A DNA stretch of 64,000 nucleotides from Paraburkholderia sp. (GCF_024281035.1 NZ_JAMXLH010000024.1:1-64000); one strand, 5' to 3'. Counted from the stretch's first letter, positions 17,552 to 27,903 are shown. The notes: a model not told the origin generated them from the letters alone. Program-made: numbers and translations.

Positions 17552-19357
17552 TCAATGCACGCCCATCATGATCAGATGCTCGACGCCGGGGCCGAGGGCG
17601 AGCGCGGGCACGTAGGTCAGCGCGCCGACGAGCAGCACGGTGCCGAGCAGCAGCACGACGAAGAGCGGTCCGTGGGTGGGCAGCGTGCCGCCGGTTTCGG
17701 CGAGACGCTTCTTGCCGGCGAGCGAACCCGCGATGGCAAGCACCGGAACGATCGTGCCGAAGCGGCCGAACCACATGGCGATGGCGAGCATCCAGTTATA
17801 GAACGGCGTGTTCACCGTGAGGCCCGCGAAGGCGCTGCCGTTGTTGTTCGCCGCCGAGCTGAACGCATAGAGAATCTCCGAGAAGCCATGCGCGCCTGGA
17901 TTGGCGATGCCGGTCTTGCCCGCGTCGGCGAGCACGGCAATCGAGGTGCCGAGGAGCACGAGCATCGGCGTGAGCAGCACGACGATGGAAACCATCTTCA
18001 TCTCGAACGACTCGATTTTCTTGCCGACGTATTCGGGCGTGCGGCCAATCATCAGCCCCGCGACGAACACCGCGAGCAGCGCGAACACGAGCATGCCGTA
18101 GAGCCCCGAGCCGACGCCGCCGAAGATCACTTCGCCGAGCTGGATGAAGAGCATCGGAACCAGGCCGCCGAGCGGCGTGAGCGAGTCATGCATCGTATTC
18201 ACGGCGCCGCACGACGCAGCGGTGGTCGTGACCACGAAGAGGCTGCTCTGCGCGATGCCGAAGCGCGTTTCCTTGCCTTCCATGTTGCCGCCCGCCTGCA
18301 GCAGGCTCGCATGCTGATCGACGTTGAGCGTCGTGAAGAGCGGATTGCCCGCCTGTTCCGCGCCCAGTTCGACGCCCACGGCAAGCACGAAGGCAATCGT
18401 CATGACGGCCAGCACCGCAATGCCCTGGCGCCGGTCGCCCACGACGTTGCCGAACACGAGACAGAGCGCCGCCGGAATGATCAGGATGGCCAACATCTCG
18501 ACGACGTTCGAGAACGGCGTCGGGTTCTCGTACGGATGCGCGGAGTTCGCGTTGAAGAAGCCGCCGCCGTTGGTGCCGAGCATCTTGATCGCGACCTGCG
18601 AAGCGGCCGGGCCCATGGCAATGGTCTGCGTGGCGACCTTCGTGGCGACCGTGACGGCATTGCCCTGCGCGTCCTTCACGGGGTTGCCCTGCGCGTCGAG
18701 CTTCGGCGCTGCGTACGTGGTGGCCTGAAGCACCGGCACGTCCTGATACGCCTTGAAGTTCTGGATCATGCCCTGGCTCATCAGGAGCGCGGCGATGACC
18801 GCCGCCATCGGCACGAGGACGTAGAGCGTCGTGCGCGTGAGGTCGACCCAGAAGTTGCCGATGGTCTGCATCGAGTGGCGCGCAAAACCGCGGATCAGCG
18901 CGATCACGACCACGATGCCCGTCGCCGCCGAAAGGAAGTTCTGCACGGTGAGACCGAGCATCTGCGTGAGGTAGCTCACGGTCTGCTCGGGCGTGTAGTC
19001 CTGCCAGTTCGTGTTGGTGACGAAGCTGACGGCCGTGTTGAACGCGCCGTCCACGGTCATCGGGCCGAACTGCTGCGGATTGCCCGGCAGCCAGCCCTGG
19101 ATGCGCAGCAGCACGTAAAGAAACACCGTGCCGAGCACGTTGAACGAAATCGTGGCGAGCGCGTAGCGCTTCCAGTTCATCTCGGCTTGCGGATCGACGC
19201 CCGCGATGCGATAGAGCAGATTTTCGAGCGGCGCGAACAGGCGCACGACGCGCGAGCGTCCGTCGAGAACCCGCGTGATATAGCCCGCGACCGGCACGGC
19301 GAGCGCGAGCAGGATGACGAGGAAAATGCCGGTCTGCAGCAGATTGTTGGCGTTCAT
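17552..19357 (-). CDS. kdpA: K+-transporting ATPase subunit KdpA
   Basis: A 601-residue channel-like subunit of the superfamily of K+ transporters, with about ten membrane segments and repeated pore-loop motifs such as [24 protein letters not shown] and NNNGSAF. It forms the K+ selectivity path of KdpFABC in the inner membrane. The start at MNANNLL has a strong GGAGGATATCGA ribosome site. Its ATG overlaps the kdpF stop (ATGA). Confidence 0.97.
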   Translation of the reverse strand: MNANNLLQTGIFLVILLALAVPVAGYITRVLDGRSRVVRLFAPLENLLYRIAGVDPQAEMNWKRYALATISFNVLGTVFLYVLLRIQGWLPGNPQQFGPMTVDGAFNTAVSFVTNTNWQDYTPEQTVSYLTQMLGLTVQNFLSAATGIVVVIALIRGFARHSMQTIGNFWVDLTRTTLYVLVPMAAVIAALLMSQGMIQNFKAYQDVPVLQATTYAAPKLDAQGNPVKDAQGNAVTVATKVATQTIAMGPAASQVAIKMLGTNGGGFFNANSAHPYENPTPFSNVVEMLAILIIPAALCLVFGNVVGDRRQGIAVLAVMTIAFVLAVGVELGAEQAGNPLFTTLNVDQHASLLQAGGNMEGKETRFGIAQSSLFVVTTTAASCGAVNTMHDSLTPLGGLVPMLFIQLGEVIFGGVGSGLYGMLVFALLAVFVAGLMIGRTPEYVGKKIESFEMKMVSIVVLLTPMLVLLGTSIAVLADAGKTGIANPGAHGFSEILYAFSSAANNNGSAFAGLTVNTPFYNWMLAIAMWFGRFGTIVPVLAIAGSLAGKKRLAETGGTLPTHGPLFVVLLLGTVLLVGALTYVPALALGPGVEHLIMMGVH

Positions 19358-19446
19358 TCGATATCCTCCGCGCGCAGGAGCGCGTAGATGAGATAGCCGA
19401 ACAGCAACAGCGTTGCCGTACCCGACAACCACAGGATCCAGGTCAT
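19354..19446 (-). CDS. kdpF: KdpF mini-subunit
   Basis: A 30-residue single-span peptide ([20 protein letters not shown], then [10 protein letters not shown]). The ending L-L-R-A-E is the KdpF signature. It stabilises the KdpABC complex. It overlaps both neighbours by ATGA: its start overlaps the stop of the upstream micro-ORF and its stop overlaps the kdpA start. Confidence 0.9.
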   Translation of the reverse strand: MTWILWLSGTATLLLFGYLIYALLRAEDIE

Positions 19447-19559
19447 GAGCGGGCTCCCCGCTCGCCGCGCCCGTACTGCATGAGCTTCTCGCAGCCGGCC
19501 AGCAACGCGTACGTGAGCCCCGCGAACACCGCCAGCCCCCCGATGCACAGCACGTCCAT
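19443..19559 (-). CDS. Second small membrane protein at the head of the kdp operon
   Basis: A 38-residue protein: one hydrophobic segment ([20 protein letters not shown]) followed by AGCEKL and a basic tail ending [11 protein letters not shown] 19559 is preferred because GGAGA lies 8-12 nt upstream; an in-frame ATG at 19574 would place that site inside the gene. Its stop overlaps the kdpF start as ATGA, which argues for translation and for function with the Kdp pump. I recall similar unnamed micro-proteins before kdpF in other proteobacteria, but cannot check this here. Confidence 0.7.
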   Translation of the reverse strand: MDVLCIGGLAVFAGLTYALLAGCEKLMQYGRGERGARS

Positions 19560-19574
19560 TGTCTTGTTCTCCAT

Positions 19575-19710
19575 TGACGGATTTCGTATGGAGAACAGTA
19601 CGGGTTTGCGCGTCAAGAACGGATTAAAGGTCGCTGGATGCCTATAAAAAACGCGTAAAAATGCGCGTAACAGAACGCATAACCGCCGCCCGCACGCAGC
19701 GTGACCATGG
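19575..19710 (-). promoter_or_regulatory. Control region of the kdp operon
   Basis: This holds the only A/T-rich stretch near the operon. On the minus strand a T-rich block (19642-19665) reads TTTTTACGCGTTTTTTATAG, similar in character to known KdpE sites. It includes an inverted ACGCG-N8-CGCGT (19651-19668). A TTGACG is at 19611-19616 with only a poor -10 beyond it. The boundaries are approximate. Confidence 0.4.
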
Positions 19711-19743
19711 AAAAAGGCGCGCAAGCGAGGCTTGCGCGCCTTT
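19711..19743 (-). terminator. Rho-independent terminator of the quinone oxidoreductase gene
   Basis: A perfect 13-bp stem (19713-19725 with 19731-19743) with a 5-nt loop. On the minus strand it is followed by five T residues, 30 nt after the oxidoreductase stop. It insulates the kdp promoter from upstream transcription. Confidence 0.85.
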
Positions 19744-19772
19744 AATGTCAGAGACGATCGCGGTGGGGGCGA

Positions 19773-20747
19773 TCAGGGAATGAGGATGGTCGAGCCGGTG
19801 GTGCGGCGCGCTTCGAGATCGGCGTGCGCCTGCCCGACGTCCTTGAGCGCATAGCGCTGATTGATCGACGTCTTCACCTTGCCCGACGCGACGACCTCGA
19901 AGAGTTCGGCGGCCATCCGCTCGTAGTCGGCGCGTTTGGCCATGTAGGTGAAGAGCGTCGGGCGCGTGAAGAACAGCGAGCCGCGTCCGGCGAATTCCGA
20001 CGAATCGATCGGCGGCAGCGGACCCGACGCATTGCCGAAGCTCACGAATAGACCGAGCGGCGCGAGACAGTCGAGCGACTTTGCAAACGTGTCCTTGCCG
20101 ATCGAGTCGTACACCACCGGCACGCCCGCGCCTTGCGTGATGTCGCGCACGCGCGTGGCGAAATCCTCGCGCGTGTACACGATCGGGTAATCGCAGCCGT
20201 GCGCTTTCGCGATTTGCGCCTTCTCGTCGGAACTCACGGTGCCGATCACCGTCGCGCCGAGCGCCTTCGCCCACTGGCAAACAAACAGTCCGACGCCGCC
20301 CGCGGCGGCCTGGATCAGGATCGTGTCGCCCGCCTTCACGGGATACGTGCGGCGCAGCAGATATTGCGCGGTGAGGCCCTGGAGCATGATCGATGCGGCG
20401 GCCTCGTCGCTGATCGCATCGGGCAGGCGGATCAGCTGATCGGCGCGCAGCACGCGCTCCTCGGCATACGCGCCCGGCGGACGCGCCACGTACGCGACGC
20501 GGTCGCCCGTCTTGAGGTCCGTCACGCCGGGGCCGACCGCCGACACCACGCCGGCCGCCTCCATGCCGAGCCCCGCGGGCAGCGGCTGCGGATAGAGACC
20601 GGTGCGGAAATACACATCGATATAGTTGAGCCCGCACGCGGTTTGCCTGAGGCGCACCTGGCCCTCGCCCGGCTCGCCCGTGTCGACGTCCACCCACTTC
20701 ATGACTTCGGGGCCGCCGGTCTGCTCGATTCGGATTGCCTTGCTCAT
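19773..20747 (-). CDS. NADPH:quinone oxidoreductase (QorA-type, zinc-independent MDR)
   Basis: A 324-residue medium-chain dehydrogenase/reductase without the zinc ligands. The quinone reductase signature GLNYIDVYFRTGLYP lies in the GroES-like domain, and the Rossmann motif AAAGGVGLFVCQWAK binds NADPH. It reduces quinones, probably by one electron. AAGGAGACACG precedes ATG 20747. It begins 47 nt upstream of the end of the mgsA gene region on the same strand, so mgsA and this gene may be co-transcribed. Confidence 0.9.
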   Translation of the reverse strand: MSKAIRIEQTGGPEVMKWVDVDTGEPGEGQVRLRQTACGLNYIDVYFRTGLYPQPLPAGLGMEAAGVVSAVGPGVTDLKTGDRVAYVARPPGAYAEERVLRADQLIRLPDAISDEAAASIMLQGLTAQYLLRRTYPVKAGDTILIQAAAGGVGLFVCQWAKALGATVIGTVSSDEKAQIAKAHGCDYPIVYTREDFATRVRDITQGAGVPVVYDSIGKDTFAKSLDCLAPLGLFVSFGNASGPLPPIDSSEFAGRGSLFFTRPTLFTYMAKRADYERMAAELFEVVASGKVKTSINQRYALKDVGQAHADLEARRTTGSTILIP

Positions 20748-20794
20748 CGTGTCTCCTTGTTGTGTTGATCGCGCTGCGGGTCGCTGCAGGCCGC

Positions 20795-21184
20795 TCAGGC
20801 CGCGCCCGAAACACGCACCTTGAGCGCGTCGAGAATCATGCGCGCCGTCGAGATATTCGTTGCGCACGGCACGTTGTGCACGTCGCACGCGCGCACGAGT
20901 GCGTTGATGTCCGGCTCGTGCGGCTGCGGCGTCATCGGGTCGCGCAGGAAGATCACCATGTCGACGCGGCCCTCGGCAAGCTGCGCACCGATCTGCAGAT
21001 CGCCGCCGTGCGGGCCCGAGAGCATGCGCTCGACGTTCAGGCCGTGCGCAGCCTCGATACGCGAACCGGTCGTGCCCGTCGCGATGAGTTCGCAGTGGCG
21101 CAGCGTATCGGCGAATTCGCCGGCCAGTTTGACGATGTCGTCTTTCTTGTGGTCGTGCGCGATCAGCGCGACGCGAGTTGCCAT
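20795..21184 (-). CDS. mgsA: Methylglyoxal synthase
   Basis: A 129-residue enzyme converting dihydroxyacetone phosphate to methylglyoxal plus phosphate, a bypass of lower glycolysis. Features are AHDHKKDDI (phosphate site), [22 protein letters not shown] with the catalytic Asp, [15 protein letters not shown] and a C-terminal [12 protein letters not shown]. The length matches the family. It has a quinone oxidoreductase downstream and an SDR upstream, all minus strand. Either might handle reactive carbonyls, which is inference. Confidence 0.95.
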   Translation of the reverse strand: MATRVALIAHDHKKDDIVKLAGEFADTLRHCELIATGTTGSRIEAAHGLNVERMLSGPHGGDLQIGAQLAEGRVDMVIFLRDPMTPQPHEPDINALVRACDVHNVPCATNISTARMILDALKVRVSGAA

Positions 21185-21251
21185 GACTTCGGTGCTCCTT
21201 CGTTTCAGGTGGTCAAGGTACGCCGGAAATTACAACTCGGAATGTGCCCGC

Positions 21252-22031
21252 TCAATAGGTGCCGGGGAACGCGCCGCCGTCGATCAGCCAGTTTTGTCCC
21301 GTGATATAGCCCGCGTGAACGCTGCACAGGAACGCGCAGGCGCGGCCGAACTCGTCGGACGTGCCGAAGCGGCGTGCCGGAATCGACGCGAGGCGGCGCT
21401 CGCGCACTTCGTCGACCGGGCGTCCGCTCGCCCGCGACTGCGCGACGAGCGTGGCCTGGATGCGGTCGGTATCGAACGCGCCCGGCAGCAGATTGTTGAT
21501 CGTGACGCCCGTCGCCGCGACCTGGCGCGCGACGCCCGCGACGAAGCCCGTGAGCCCCGAGCGCGCGCCGTTCGAGAGGCCGAGCACGTCGATCGGCGCC
21601 TTCACCGACGAACTCGTGATATTGACGATGCGCCCGAAGCCGCGCGCGATCATGCCGTCGACGGTGGCCTGAATCAGCGCGATCGGCGTGAGCATGTTCG
21701 CTTCGAGCGCGGCGGTCCACGCCTCGTGCGTGTACGAGCGGAAGTCGCCGGGCGGCGGCCCGCCCGCGTTGTTGACGAGAATGTCCGGTTGCCCGCACGC
21801 GGCGAGCGCGGCGGCGCGGCCTTCGCCGGTGGTGATGTCGCACGCGACGGTTTTCACCTCGACGCCCGTATTCGCGCGGATCTGCGCGGCGGTTTCCTCG
21901 AGCGTCGCTGCGGTGCGCGCAACGATCGTGACGTTGACGCCCTCGGCGGCGAGCGCCTCGGCGCAGCCGCGGCCGAGGCCCTTGCTTGCCGCGCACACCA
22001 GCGCGCTGCGTCCTGCGATGCCCATGTCCAT
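21252..22031 (-). CDS. SDR family protein with non-canonical active site
   Basis: A 259-residue SDR with a normal cofactor half (CAASKGLGRG at 13-22, NNAG 87-90) and NITSSS at 137-142. Where the catalytic Y-x-x-x-K should be it has N154-G-A-R157 (GLSNGARSGLTGF), so both Tyr and Lys are missing. I recall a beta-ketoacyl-reductase-like SDR subgroup with this substitution, so this is a family trait rather than damage. Catalysis by the usual mechanism is not expected. ATG 22031 opens the conserved MDMGIAG. Confidence 0.85.
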   Translation of the reverse strand: MDMGIAGRSALVCAASKGLGRGCAEALAAEGVNVTIVARTAATLEETAAQIRANTGVEVKTVACDITTGEGRAAALAACGQPDILVNNAGGPPPGDFRSYTHEAWTAALEANMLTPIALIQATVDGMIARGFGRIVNITSSSVKAPIDVLGLSNGARSGLTGFVAGVARQVAATGVTINNLLPGAFDTDRIQATLVAQSRASGRPVDEVRERRLASIPARRFGTSDEFGRACAFLCSVHAGYITGQNWLIDGGAFPGTY

Positions 22032-22453
22032 CGTGATCCGGTCCTTTCGTGCTTGCGTGCCGCCCCGGCCTGCCACTTGCCTGCATGCCGCGCGGGTGGG
22101 TTGATCTAGCGTCGATTGCTTGACGGCTGCTTGACGGCTGCTTGACGGTTGCTTAACGGTTGCTTGCCGCTTGCGCGGCAGCCGCTCGCGGCTGGCGCCC
22201 CGCCGTTTTACGGATTCTAGAAGAATCGCGCCCGCCGCGCCCGCCCTGGCACGACATCGCGGGCTTTGACGCATGCCGGGCGGGACCGGCGCAAGCACGC
22301 CGGAGCACAGGCATATCCCGTATACTCCACGCTGTAGCGCGGCCAGTGCGCTGCGCGAGCCGCGCCGGCCATCTCTTCGGCCGCCTGCCGCGCACGGCTG
22401 CAACGCGTTTTCCCAGATTCCCCGATTCCTCTTGCAGCCTTGTGCGCCCCGCC
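22032..22453. other. Intergenic region between divergent SDR and upp genes
   Basis: No gene is supported in this 422-nt gap. It holds an 11-bp tandem array near the SDR side. A TATACT at 22321-22326 is a possible -10 for upp, 128 nt before its start, without a good -35. Confidence 0.5.
22118..22172. repeat. 11-bp tandem repeat, 5 units
   Basis: Five contiguous units of GCTTGACGGCT with a few changes in the last two. It sits 87 nt upstream of the SDR start (minus strand). Each unit contains TTGAC, a -35-like string. Confidence 0.75.
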
Positions 22454-23104
22454 ATGAAACAGGACAGCCGTTTTCCCAACCTCTTCATCCTCGACCACCC
22501 GCTGATCCAGCACAAGCTCACCCACATGCGCGACAAGGACACGTCCACGCGGACGTTCCGTGAACTGCTGCGCGAAATCACGCTGCTGATGGGCTATGAA
22601 ATCACGCGCGACCTGCCGGTCACGACACGCCGCGTCACGACGCCGCTCGTCGACGTCGACGCGCCCGTGATCGCGGGCAAGAAGCTCGCGATCGTGCCGG
22701 TGCTGCGCGCGGGCGTCGGCATGTCGGACGGACTGCTGGAACTGATCCCGTCGGCGCGTGTGGGCCATATCGGCGTCTATCGCGCCGACGACCATCGCCC
22801 GGTCGAGTACCTCGTGCGCCTGCCCGACCTCGAAGACCGGACGTTCATCCTGTGCGACCCGATGGTCGCGACCGGCTACTCGGCGGCGCACGCAGTCGAC
22901 GTGCTCAAGCGCCGCGGCGTGACGGGCGAGCGCATCTCGTTCCTTGCGCTGGTGGCGGCGCCGGAAGGCGTCGAGGTATTCCAGCGCGCGCACCCGGACG
23001 TGAAGCTCTACGTCGCCTCGCTCGACTCGCATCTGAACGACCACGCCTATATCATCCCGGGCCTCGGCGACGCGGGCGACCGGCTCTTCGGCACGAAGAA
23101 CTGA
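22454..23104 (+). CDS. upp: Uracil phosphoribosyltransferase
   Basis: A 216-residue salvage enzyme: uracil + PRPP gives UMP + PPi. Type I PRTase fold with the PRPP loop [14 protein letters not shown] and the N-terminal [19 protein letters not shown]. The C-terminal [13 protein letters not shown] is the uracil-binding tail. ATG 22454 gives the family length. Confidence 0.95.
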   Translation: MKQDSRFPNLFILDHPLIQHKLTHMRDKDTSTRTFRELLREITLLMGYEITRDLPVTTRRVTTPLVDVDAPVIAGKKLAIVPVLRAGVGMSDGLLELIPSARVGHIGVYRADDHRPVEYLVRLPDLEDRTFILCDPMVATGYSAAHAVDVLKRRGVTGERISFLALVAAPEGVEVFQRAHPDVKLYVASLDSHLNDHAYIIPGLGDAGDRLFGTKN

Positions 23105-23624
23105 CGACGGCGGCGCGTTCCCCGCCAGCGGTTTTGCCCGGCGCCGCGCCTCCTGGTCGCGCCGGGCCGCCGCAAAGCGGACCGAAGCAGACTGAAGCGG
23201 GCAAAACACCCGCACGAATCACCCGGGGCAAATCGCCCGCGCAAATTAGCCGCAAAGAGCGCCCTGCCCGCTGTCTGGGGGCCACGGTTCGGCGACGCCG
23301 CCGTGATAAAATTCAGATCCACCTGAACGGGCGTCCGGCGCGCCCGCTGCATGGCGCGCCCACCCCGCGCATGCGGCCCGCGCGAACCGGATACGCGCCG
23401 CAGCCGGCCGCCGCCGTGTGCAACGAAGCACAGCCGGGCGCAATCAAGCGCAAGACGGCGCCTGGCTCGCGAGCGCACCGCGTTTCGGGCGGACAAACCA
23501 ATCATGGGCGTACCGGCCACGCGCCGCAGCGGCGGCACTGCGCAGCCTCGCCCGCAAACACGCATCGACAACTGCAGATTGCACAATGCAAGCGCCCGCG
23601 CTGGCGCATGCGACGGAGAAAGGT
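23105..23624. other. Intergenic region upstream of yebC
   Basis: A 520-nt gap with no supportable gene on either strand. One extended -10 (TG-a-TAAAAT, 23304-23312) could start a transcript with a leader of about 300 nt for yebC. The rest is GC-rich sequence without clear structure. Confidence 0.4.
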
Positions 23625-24353
23625 ATGGCGGGTCATTCGAAATGGGCCAACATCAAGCACAAGAAAGCCGCTACTGACGCGAAGCGCGGCAAGATCTGGA
23701 CGCGGCTCATCAAGGAAATCCAGGTGGCGGCGCGCATGGGCGGCGGCGATATCGACTCCAACCCGCGCCTGCGTCTGGCGGTCGACAAGGCGTACGACGC
23801 CAACATGCCCAAGGACAACATCAACCGCGCCATCCAGCGCGGCGTCGGCGGCGTCGATGGCGCGAACTACGAGGAAATCCGCTACGAAGGCTACGGCATC
23901 GGCGGCGCGGCCGTCATCGTCGACACGATGACCGACAACCGCACCCGCACCGTCGCGGAAGTGCGCCACGCGTTCTCGAAGTTCGGCGGCAACATGGGCA
24001 CGGACGGCTCGGTGGCGTTCATGTTCGATCACGTCGGCCAGTTCGTGTTCGCACCGGGCACGCCGGAAGACAAGCTCATGGACGCCGCGCTCGAAGCGGG
24101 CGCCGACGACGTCGTGACGAACGAGGACGGCAGCATCGAAGTGGTCTGCCCGCCGTTCGATTTTCCGAAGGTGAAGGCCGCGCTCGAAGCCGCGGGCTTC
24201 AAGGCGGAAATGGCCGAAGTCACGATGAAGCCGCAGTCGGAAGTCGAGTTCACCGGCGACGACGCGGTGAAGATGCAAAAACTGCTCGACGCGCTGGAAA
24301 ACCTGGACGATGTCCAGGAGGTCTACACCAACGCGTCGATCGCCGACGAATGA
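23625..24353 (+). CDS. YebC/PmpR family regulator or translation factor
   Basis: A 242-residue YebC-family protein starting [20 protein letters not shown], with the second motif [13 protein letters not shown] and a C-terminal [18 protein letters not shown]. Family members bind DNA, and some have been linked to relief of ribosome stalling at proline stretches. Which role applies here cannot be read. ATG 23625 follows GGAGAAAGGT. Confidence 0.93.
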   Translation: MAGHSKWANIKHKKAATDAKRGKIWTRLIKEIQVAARMGGGDIDSNPRLRLAVDKAYDANMPKDNINRAIQRGVGGVDGANYEEIRYEGYGIGGAAVIVDTMTDNRTRTVAEVRHAFSKFGGNMGTDGSVAFMFDHVGQFVFAPGTPEDKLMDAALEAGADDVVTNEDGSIEVVCPPFDFPKVKAALEAAGFKAEMAEVTMKPQSEVEFTGDDAVKMQKLLDALENLDDVQEVYTNASIADE

Positions 24354-24415
24354 CGCAGGCAGCGCCCTGCCGGGGCGGCAGCGCCGCGTCATCGTCATAC
24401 AGCGTGTGATACCGC

Positions 24416-24437
24416 GGCCGGCGCCCACGCGCCGGCC
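24416..24437 (+). terminator. Terminator or leader hairpin between yebC and purD
   Basis: A perfect 9-bp GC stem (24416-24424 with 24429-24437), a 4-nt loop, then TCACTGTTTTC. It ends 30 nt before the purD ATG, so it could end yebC transcripts or act as a purD leader structure. Confidence 0.6.
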
Positions 24438-24467
24438 TCACTGTTTTCTGGTCTTTCGGGGATTCAA

Positions 24468-25742
24468 ATGAAGTTACTCGTCGTCGGTTCTGGCGGCCGC
24501 GAACATGCGCTGGCGTGGAAGCTCGCCCAGGCGCCGCGCGTGCAGCTCGTCTACGTCGCACCGGGCAACGGCGGCACCGCGCAGGACGAGCGGCTCGCCA
24601 ACGTCGACATCACGGACATCCACGAACTCGCCGACTTCGCCGAGCGCGAACAGGTCGCGCTGACCGTGGTCGGTCCCGAAGCGCCGCTCGCAGCCGGCAT
24701 CGTCAACGTGTTCCGCTCGCGCGGTCTGAAGGTCTTCGGCCCGACGAAGGAAGCCGCGCAGCTCGAAAGCTCGAAGGATTTCGCCAAGGCGTTCATGAAG
24801 CGCCACGGCATCCCCACGGCCGCCTACGAGACCTTCTCCGATGCAGCCGCCGCGCACGCCTACGTCGACACGCACGGCGCGCCCATCGTCATCAAGGCCG
24901 ACGGCCTCGCCGCAGGCAAGGGCGTGGTCGTCGCGATGTCGCTGGAAGAAGCGCATCAGGCCATCGACATGATGCTGGCCGACAACCGGCTCGGCGACGC
25001 CGGCGCACGCGTCGTGATCGAGGAATTCCTCGCGGGCGAAGAAGCGAGCTTCATCGTCATGGTCGACGGCAAGCACGTGCTGCCGCTCGCATCGAGCCAG
25101 GACCACAAGCGCCTGCAAGACGCCGACCAGGGCCCGAACACGGGCGGCATGGGCGCCTACTCGCCCGCGCCCATCGTCACGCCGCAACTGCATGCGCGCG
25201 TGATGCGCGAAATCATCCTGCCGACCGTCGCGGGCATGGAGAAGGAAGGCATCCGCTTCACGGGCTTCCTCTACGCCGGGCTCATGATCGACGCGCAGGG
25301 CAACCCGAAGACGCTCGAATTCAACTGCCGCATGGGCGACCCCGAAACGCAGCCGATCATGGCGCGCCTGAAGGGCGACTTCTCGAAGGTCTTCGAGCAC
25401 GCGATCGCGGGCACGCTCGACCAGGTCGAGCTGGAATGGGACCGCCGCACGGCGCTCGGCGTCGTGCTCGCCGCGCACAACTACCCGGACACGCCGCGCA
25501 AGGGCGACCGCATCAGCGACATCCCCGCCGAAACCGCCAATTCCGTGACTTTCCACGCGGGCACGCAACTCGTCGACGGCAAGCTGCTCACGTCAGGTGG
25601 CCGCGTGCTGTGCGTGGTCGGCCTCGCGGATTCGGTGCGCAGCGCGCAATCGGTGGCTTACGAGACCGTGAACCGCATCTCGTTCGACGGCATGCAGTAT
25701 CGCCACGACATCGGCTATCGCGCCGCTGGCCGCAAGCAATAA
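24468..25742 (+). CDS. purD: Phosphoribosylamine-glycine ligase (GARS)
   Basis: A 424-residue ATP-grasp enzyme of purine synthesis: phosphoribosylamine + glycine + ATP gives GAR. It begins MKLLVVGSGGREHALAWKLA, with VVGPEAPLAAG, ATP-grasp strands IVIKADGLAAGKGVVVA and VIEEFLAGEEASF, the signature FNCRMGDPETQ and the conserved DQGPNTGGMGAY. The length is standard. Confidence 0.97.
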   Translation: MKLLVVGSGGREHALAWKLAQAPRVQLVYVAPGNGGTAQDERLANVDITDIHELADFAEREQVALTVVGPEAPLAAGIVNVFRSRGLKVFGPTKEAAQLESSKDFAKAFMKRHGIPTAAYETFSDAAAAHAYVDTHGAPIVIKADGLAAGKGVVVAMSLEEAHQAIDMMLADNRLGDAGARVVIEEFLAGEEASFIVMVDGKHVLPLASSQDHKRLQDADQGPNTGGMGAYSPAPIVTPQLHARVMREIILPTVAGMEKEGIRFTGFLYAGLMIDAQGNPKTLEFNCRMGDPETQPIMARLKGDFSKVFEHAIAGTLDQVELEWDRRTALGVVLAAHNYPDTPRKGDRISDIPAETANSVTFHAGTQLVDGKLLTSGGRVLCVVGLADSVRSAQSVAYETVNRISFDGMQYRHDIGYRAAGRKQ

Positions 25743-25744
25743 AA

Positions 25745-25781
25745 GCCGCACCGCCGCCGTCTCGCAAGACGGCGGCGCGGC
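25745..25781 (+). terminator. GC-rich hairpin after purD
   Basis: A perfect 10-bp inner stem (25753-25762 with 25767-25776) on a CGCA loop, extended by 5 more pairs after a 3-nt bulge, 2 nt after the purD stop. There is no T-run after it, but four A residues precede it. Confidence 0.6.
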
Positions 25782-26229
25782 CTGACCGCCGGGTTTCGGC
25801 GCTGCGGTTCACGAGATGTTGGCCAGGCGCTCGCCGGGTCCGGTGCCCCGTGCCGCTCGCCGGTGCATGTACGAACCGGAGCCACCCGAGCCTGAACCAA
25901 GCGAGCCGCCGCACCACAGCTGACGGTGCTGTGCAACCCGCGCAAACCGGGCCAGAACCCCGTCGCGGCCCGGCGCCAGGCTCGCGCGACAGCGCGAACG
26001 TGCCGCGCATCCGGCCTGGCTGCGCGCCGTCGGCTGCCCGAACGGCGCTACACTGCCGCTGTCAGCCGTGCCGCGCGCTCATCCGCGCGCCAGCGGCCCG
26101 ACACCGGCCACCGAACCACGCCATCATGCCCGCCAAAGCTGTCCGGCGCGCGGTTCGCCCCGCCGGGTTCGCCCCGCCGTTAACACTGCCGATAGCATCG
26201 CTGTTGACCCATTAAGCCCGCACATAACG
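25782..26229. other. Intergenic region before hemF
   Basis: I see no gene in these 448 nt. Open frames on both strands have Arg/Pro/Ala-rich translations with no family resemblance. Nothing regulatory stands out apart from slightly A/T-richer sequence in the last 40 nt before hemF. Confidence 0.4.
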
Positions 26230-27186
26230 ATGACGACCGACTCAATCAGCACTGGCGCGCCCAACGAGCGCACGACTCCCGACAGCGGCGCTGTGCGCGC
26301 CTGGCTGTCCGGCTTGCAGACGCAGATCGCCGACGCGCTCGGCAGCTTCGACGGCACGCCGATGGCCACCGACCGCTGGCAGCGCGCCGCAGGCGAGAAG
26401 CTGCGCGGCGGCGGCTGCACGCGCATCCTCGAAGACGGCCAGTTCTTCGAGCGCGCGGGCATCGGTTTCTCGGATGTCTCGGGCGACGCCCTGCCGCCCT
26501 CGGCCACCGCCGCGCGCAACGGGCTCGACGGCCGCGGCTTCGAGGCGATGGGCGTCTCGCTCGTCCTGCACCCGCGCAATCCGTACTGCCCGACCGTGCA
26601 CATGAACGTGCGCATGCTGCTCGCGACCAGGGCCGGCGAAGCGCCCGTCTTCTGGTTCGGCGGCGGCATGGATCTCACGCCCTACTACGGCTTCGAGGAA
26701 GACGCACAGCATTTCCATCGCGTCTGCCAGGCGTCGCTCGCGCCCTGGGGCCCGGATCTTTACCCGCGCTTCAAACACTGGTGCGACGAATATTTCTTCC
26801 TGAAGCACCGCAACGAAGCGCGCGGCATCGGCGGGATATTCTTCGACGACTACGCCGAAGGCGGCTTCGAGCAGGCGTTCGCGATGGTGAAGAGCGTCGG
26901 CGAGGGCTTTCTCAAGGCGTATCTGCCGATCATCGAAAAGCGCCGCGCGACGCCGTATGGCGAAGCCGAGCGCGAATTCCAGGCCTACCGGCGCGGCCGC
27001 TACGTCGAATTCAATCTGGTCCTCGACCGCGGCACGCATTTCGGTCTGCAAAGCGGCGGGCGCACCGAGTCGATCCTGATGTCGATGCCGCCCAGCGCGA
27101 CCTGGCGCTATGACTGGCGGCCGCAGCCGGGTTCGCCGGAAGCGCGCCTCTACACCGATTTCCTGCCCGTGCGCGACTGGATCTGA
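26230..27186 (+). CDS. hemF: Oxygen-dependent coproporphyrinogen III oxidase
   Basis: A 318-residue haem-pathway enzyme that decarboxylates coproporphyrinogen III using O2. Motifs are [55 protein letters not shown] and the ending [20 protein letters not shown] 26230 gives a slightly longer N-terminus than the roughly 300-residue family norm. nadD starts 4 nt after it. Confidence 0.97.
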   Translation: MTTDSISTGAPNERTTPDSGAVRAWLSGLQTQIADALGSFDGTPMATDRWQRAAGEKLRGGGCTRILEDGQFFERAGIGFSDVSGDALPPSATAARNGLDGRGFEAMGVSLVLHPRNPYCPTVHMNVRMLLATRAGEAPVFWFGGGMDLTPYYGFEEDAQHFHRVCQASLAPWGPDLYPRFKHWCDEYFFLKHRNEARGIGGIFFDDYAEGGFEQAFAMVKSVGEGFLKAYLPIIEKRRATPYGEAEREFQAYRRGRYVEFNLVLDRGTHFGLQSGGRTESILMSMPPSATWRYDWRPQPGSPEARLYTDFLPVRDWI

Positions 27187-27190
27187 CGCC

Positions 27191-27901
27191 GTGACGCCAG
27201 TCGATTCGCCTCGTCCGCTCGCGCGCCGCATCGGCCTGCTCGGCGGCACCTTCGATCCGATCCACGAGGGCCACCTCGCGCTCGCACGGCGTTTCGCCGG
27301 GCTGCTCGGCCTCACGGAACTGGTGCTGCTGCCGGCCGGTCAGCCCTGGCAGAAGCCCGAGGTGAGCGCCGCCGAGCACCGGCTCGCGATGACCCGCGCG
27401 GCCGCCGCGTCGCTCGCGCTGCCGGGCGTGACGGTGCGCGTCGATACCGACGAGATCGAGCACGACGGCCCCACGTACACCGTCGAGACGCTGCGCCGCT
27501 GGCGCACGCACAACGGCAGCGACGCTTCGCTCACGCTGCTGATGGGCGCCGACCAGCTGCTGCATCTCGACACCTGGCACTTCTGGCGCGAACTGTTCGC
27601 CCTCGCGCACGTCGGTGTGGCGAGCCGTCCGGGCTTCGATTTCGCGTCGGTGCCGCCTGCCGTCGCCGCCGAAGTCGAAGCACGGCGCGCCGCGCCCGCC
27701 GCGCTCGCCGCGACGCCGCACGGCTGCGTCATGATCGACGAGGCGCTCGCGTACGATGTGTCGGCCACCGAAATCCGCCGACAGATCCGCGCGCGCCGTG
27801 CCGCGCACGACACCGGCGCGCCCGGCATCGGCACACCCACCGCCTCCATTCCCGCGCCCGTGTGGGACTATATTCTTCAACATCATCTGTACCACGAGTA
27901 A
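27191..27901 (+). CDS. nadD: Nicotinate-nucleotide adenylyltransferase
   Basis: A 236-residue NAD-synthesis enzyme: nicotinate mononucleotide + ATP gives deamido-NAD. The nucleotidyltransferase motif [12 protein letters not shown] includes the HxGH at 25-28. The second motif is [12 protein letters not shown] near the C-terminus. GTG 27191 is chosen because it lies just past the hemF stop; the next useful start would cut the first strand. rsfS begins 2 nt after its stop. Confidence 0.93.
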   Translation: MTPVDSPRPLARRIGLLGGTFDPIHEGHLALARRFAGLLGLTELVLLPAGQPWQKPEVSAAEHRLAMTRAAAASLALPGVTVRVDTDEIEHDGPTYTVETLRRWRTHNGSDASLTLLMGADQLLHLDTWHFWRELFALAHVGVASRPGFDFASVPPAVAAEVEARRAAPAALAATPHGCVMIDEALAYDVSATEIRRQIRARRAAHDTGAPGIGTPTASIPAPVWDYILQHHLYHE

Positions 27902-27903
27902 AT

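Noticed and set aside
17534..19387. A 617-codon open frame opposite kdpA.
   Set aside because: Charged, repetitive antisense product with no domain; kdpA is certain.
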